Part shown: in pieces, positions 7,196-8,731 of the stretch | How positions within the stretch are numbered: the first letter of the stretch is position 1 | Layout of the letters: each line of letters opens with the position of its first letter | NCBI GenBank assembly: GCA_946481605.1 | Contig: CAMLPA010000119.1 | Coordinates: 1-8,731 of the forward strand | Direction: 5' to 3' | Length of the DNA: 8,731 bases | DNA from: an uncultured Flavihumibacter sp. | GTDB taxonomy: Bacteria > Bacteroidota > Bacteroidia > Chitinophagales > Chitinophagaceae | Translations under genes and position numbers: made by a program | The notes under the pieces: generated by a model | Seen by the model: only the letters and a program-made list of their open reading frames with translations | Databases searched by the model: none | Told to the model about the DNA's origin: nothing

Positions 7196-8116
7196 TTACA
7201 ATTCGGTATAAGTAAATTTCATTGTATAATGTAAGTAAGTATTATTCGCAAAATGCACTGTTTCAGTTGCGCTCACCACAGCAGGAAGACCGTGGGCGTT
7301 CATCGTATAGGAGTAGTTGGTCGTATAGGTAAGTTGCAATTCCTGGTCCTGACTATGCGGTTCCCAGGTCTCAACTTTTAAAAGAAGATTTTTAGAGAAC
7401 TTTCTAAACAGAAACTGAAAGCCATAGCCATCATAGTCTCCGAAATTTTTCAATAGGTTGAGCTTATTGTTATCATATTCGAAAAGCAATACTTTTTTAA
7501 CTGTAGATGATCCCTTGTCGTACACTTCAGCTTTTACCAGATTTTCTCCTTCATAGAAATAAACGTAGCGGTTTTCTTCTTTATTTAGCGGAACCAAAGG
7601 ATCATCTGAATGTTCAATCCAACTTGAATTTTCTGCTGTAACATAACCTTCGGTGTTCAGGGTATAGGTTTCCAGAATAGAGTATGATACCCTGGAGCCT
7701 TCCTTTTCAAGGGATTCATAGGATACGGGCCAACCGGATGCTGCCAGCTTTAAGGTGATGGAGTCCACAAATGAATGATCCCTGGGTGTTCCTATAATTA
7801 TTACTTTCTGCTTATCATAGGATACCTTGAAGACACCTGATTCTTGCCCATTTACATCAAACTCCTTAAACTCTTTCAGCGCCCCGGCTGCGTTGTACAG
7901 AAGCTGGAAGGAATGAGAAAAATCCGGATAGGCTTCGTTTATCTCTTCAAATTTGGTCAGCAAAAGTTTTTTACCATCCGGCGATTCGATGATGGATTGA
8001 ATCACCGCCGGGGGCGTTGGTTCGGTGGTTTCAGGAATTTCGTCAATACCTTTCTGGCAGGAGGATAAGGAAAACAGTGTAGCCAGGATAGCGGCGGTTA
8101 AGGAAAAATATTTCAT
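7196..8116 (-). CDS. Lipoprotein of unknown function with YD-like beta-strand repeats
   Basis: A 306-residue protein with a clear lipoprotein signal: MKYFSLTAAILATLFSLSSC, lipobox LSSC, Cys20, then a Pro/Glu/Thr-rich linker to about residue 38. I do not recognise a named family with certainty. The body is built of short alternating strands with turn motifs such as LLYNAAGALKEFKEFDVNG, YTLNTEGYVTAENSSW, YFYEGENLVKAEVYDKGSS, FEYDNNKLNLL and YSYTMNAHGLPAVV. These resemble the loose 'Y.Y...G.L' units of Bacteroidota YD-like or DUF4595-type lipoproteins. No catalytic motif is seen. It probably sits on the periplasmic or outer face of the outer membrane. It is transcribed towards the susCD operon and away from the 8248 gene, and has its own terminator, so it is a single-gene unit. 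No Shine-Dalgarno is visible; the leader before the ATG is A/T-rich. Confidence 0.8.
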   Translation of the reverse strand: MKYFSLTAAILATLFSLSSCQKGIDEIPETTEPTPPAVIQSIIESPDGKKLLLTKFEEINEAYPDFSHSFQLLYNAAGALKEFKEFDVNGQESGVFKVSYDKQKVIIIGTPRDHSFVDSITLKLAASGWPVSYESLEKEGSRVSYSILETYTLNTEGYVTAENSSWIEHSDDPLVPLNKEENRYVYFYEGENLVKAEVYDKGSSTVKKVLLFEYDNNKLNLLKNFGDYDGYGFQFLFRKFSKNLLLKVETWEPHSQDQELQLTYTTNYSYTMNAHGLPAVVSATETVHFANNTYLHYTMKFTYTEL

Positions 8117-8135
8117 TTTAAGGTTGGTATTTTGC

Positions 8136-8147
8136 GCAATATATTGC
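8136..8147. promoter_or_regulatory. 12-bp perfect palindrome upstream of the minus-strand lipoprotein
   Basis: GCAATATATTGC is fully self-complementary and starts 19 bp upstream of the lipoprotein ATG. Its minus-strand half TATATTGC also resembles a degenerate -7 box (four of six fixed positions). It may be an operator over the promoter or simply a chance AT-rich palindrome. Confidence 0.28.
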
Positions 8148-8232
8148 TATTCTATTTAAAATAAAAGCGGCGGGTTTTGTTGTAGTATCCAACCCCCGAA
8201 AAAATTTAACCCTTCCTTCACCCTTATCCTTT

Positions 8233-8240
8233 TATCTTTG
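8233..8240 (+). promoter_or_regulatory. Bacteroidota -7 box next to the start codon at 8248
   Basis: TATCTTTG fits TAnnTTTG at all fixed positions and ends 7 bp before the ATG. Transcription would begin within a few bases of the start codon, giving a leaderless or nearly leaderless mRNA. No TTG/TTTG -33 element is evident at the expected distance, so the evidence is the strong -7 match and its placement. Confidence 0.5.
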
Positions 8241-8247
8241 CCGCTGC

Positions 8248-8622
8248 ATGAAAAAGGTGTTATTGTTTCTCTTATTGCTCAACTACATCAACACAACGAT
8301 GTTCTTCCCCGTTATCGAGGAAGTAAACACGGCTGGTGATGCTTTGGGGTATTATGATGAAACCAATTCCATCGTAGAGCTCATCAAAAAAGAAATGTTC
8401 GGCAAAAAAAGCCGGCATGCAGATGATGAAGACAATGACCAGCCGCTGGCACCGGGCCTCAGAAGCATCACGGTTTCCGCGGTGGTTCTTGACGACCTGC
8501 TTAAACCGCTGCCCGCATTCGTTCCTTCCGTACTTACCCATGAACCGCTTATGGAAGATGTGCGCGTAAGTGCAGGCTTCCTCTCCAGGTTCTCCCCTCC
8601 GCCCGATGTTGTTCCTTGTTGA
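8248..8622 (+). CDS. Small exported acidic protein of unknown function
   Basis: A 124-residue protein starting MKKVLLFLLLLNYINTT, a short basic end plus a hydrophobic core that looks like a signal peptide or a single N-terminal membrane anchor; no lipobox Cys is present. Next come a segment with YYDETNSIVELIKKEMFG (about 35-52), a basic patch GKKSRHA and an acidic patch DDEDNDQ at 59-65. The tail is Pro-rich and ends FSPPPDVVPC with a terminal Cys. I recall similar small proteins in Bacteroidota genomes (leader, then a D/E-rich patch, then a PPP-containing end) but know no function for them. It is preceded by a near-leaderless promoter box and followed after 54 bp by another exported protein on the same strand, so it is probably the first gene of an operon. 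The frame is convincing because of its clean leader and upstream box, although antisense frames also exist here. Confidence 0.7.
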   Translation: MKKVLLFLLLLNYINTTMFFPVIEEVNTAGDALGYYDETNSIVELIKKEMFGKKSRHADDEDNDQPLAPGLRSITVSAVVLDDLLKPLPAFVPSVLTHEPLMEDVRVSAGFLSRFSPPPDVVPC

Positions 8623-8638
8623 TCTTCCTCTTTGTTTA

Positions 8639-8651
8639 ACGCCAACGGCGT
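8639..8651 (+). other. Short hairpin between the last two genes
   Basis: ACGCC (8639-8643) pairs with GGCGT (8647-8651) around a 3-nt AAC loop, in the 54-bp gap. No T-run follows, so it is not a proper terminator. It could slightly lower downstream expression, protect the mRNA, or be chance. Confidence 0.25.
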
Positions 8652-8676
8652 AATTCCTTATTTAATTTAATGCAAT

Positions 8677-8731
8677 ATGGAACTCCGAAAGTATTCCTTT
8701 TGGTTTCCGCTGTTGTTGTGCATGGGCTGTG
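8677..8731 (+). CDS. N-terminus of a probable lipoprotein, cut by the window edge
   Basis: ATG at 8677 opens a frame giving MELRKYSFWFPLLLCMGC before the window ends. The layout is charged residues, a hydrophobic core and a Gly-Cys at 17-18, which looks like a lipoprotein signal peptide with Cys18 lipidated, although the -3 residue of the lipobox is an unusual Cys. It follows the small acidic exported protein by 54 bp with no terminator or clear -7 box between, so the two are likely co-transcribed. The mature protein is not visible and no function can be assigned. Confidence 0.6.
   Translation, partial: MELRKYSFWFPLLLCMGC

Larger units (their letters stand above)
8117..8247. other. Divergent promoter region
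   Basis: This 131-bp gap separates two genes that point away from each other, so it must contain both promoters. It includes the TATCTTTG box for the + strand gene and a 12-bp palindrome close to the minus-strand start. No good -33 element could be assigned in either direction. Confidence 0.5.

Noticed and set aside
8272..8645. Two minus-strand open frames opposite the 124-residue protein
   Set aside because: Neither has a leader peptide, domain or upstream promoter box, whereas the + strand frame has both a signal-like start and a -7 box.

Overview
This is an ordinary-looking stretch of a Bacteroidota chromosome, most likely from the Chitinophagaceae or a close relative. The evidence is a SusC/SusD pair, lipoprotein signal peptides with the cysteine near residue 20, no convincing Shine-Dalgarno sequences before most genes, and start-proximal boxes of the Bacteroidota -7 type (TAnnTTTG). 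The lineage is inferred from these features; no rRNA or other marker gene is present.

Layout: (1) 1-654 holds the 3' end of a probable SpoIIAA-like (STAS/SEC14) protein and a complete PhnB-type VOC (glyoxalase-fold) protein, both on the + strand and unrelated to what follows. (2) 760-7042 is a compact polysaccharide-utilisation locus on the + strand: a lipoprotein glycoside hydrolase of family 26 with both catalytic glutamates, a 359-bp non-coding leader with two 10-bp perfect palindromes, a SusC-like TonB-dependent transporter, and a SusD-like glycan-binding lipoprotein 9 bp downstream. A strong intrinsic terminator closes the locus. (3) 7196-8116 is a minus-strand lipoprotein of unknown function whose own terminator faces the locus terminator. 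(4) 8248-8731 is a divergently transcribed pair: a small exported acidic protein of unknown function and the first 18 codons of a probable lipoprotein cut by the window edge.

How the locus probably works (inference from known SusCD systems): the surface-anchored GH26 enzyme cuts a beta-mannan-type polysaccharide, SusD captures the oligosaccharides, and SusC, with SusD as its lid, imports them into the periplasm using TonB energy. No regulator (HTCS, ECF/anti-sigma pair, AraC or LacI) is encoded here. The CAAACGTTTG palindrome before susC has the central CG of LacI-family operators, so control by a LacI-type repressor encoded elsewhere is the simplest guess.

I found no mobile element, CRISPR array, tRNA, rRNA or phage gene, and no clear sign of a wholly new system. 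The least explained items are the paired palindromes before susC, the small acidic exported protein with a nearly leaderless promoter, and the unassigned minus-strand lipoprotein.
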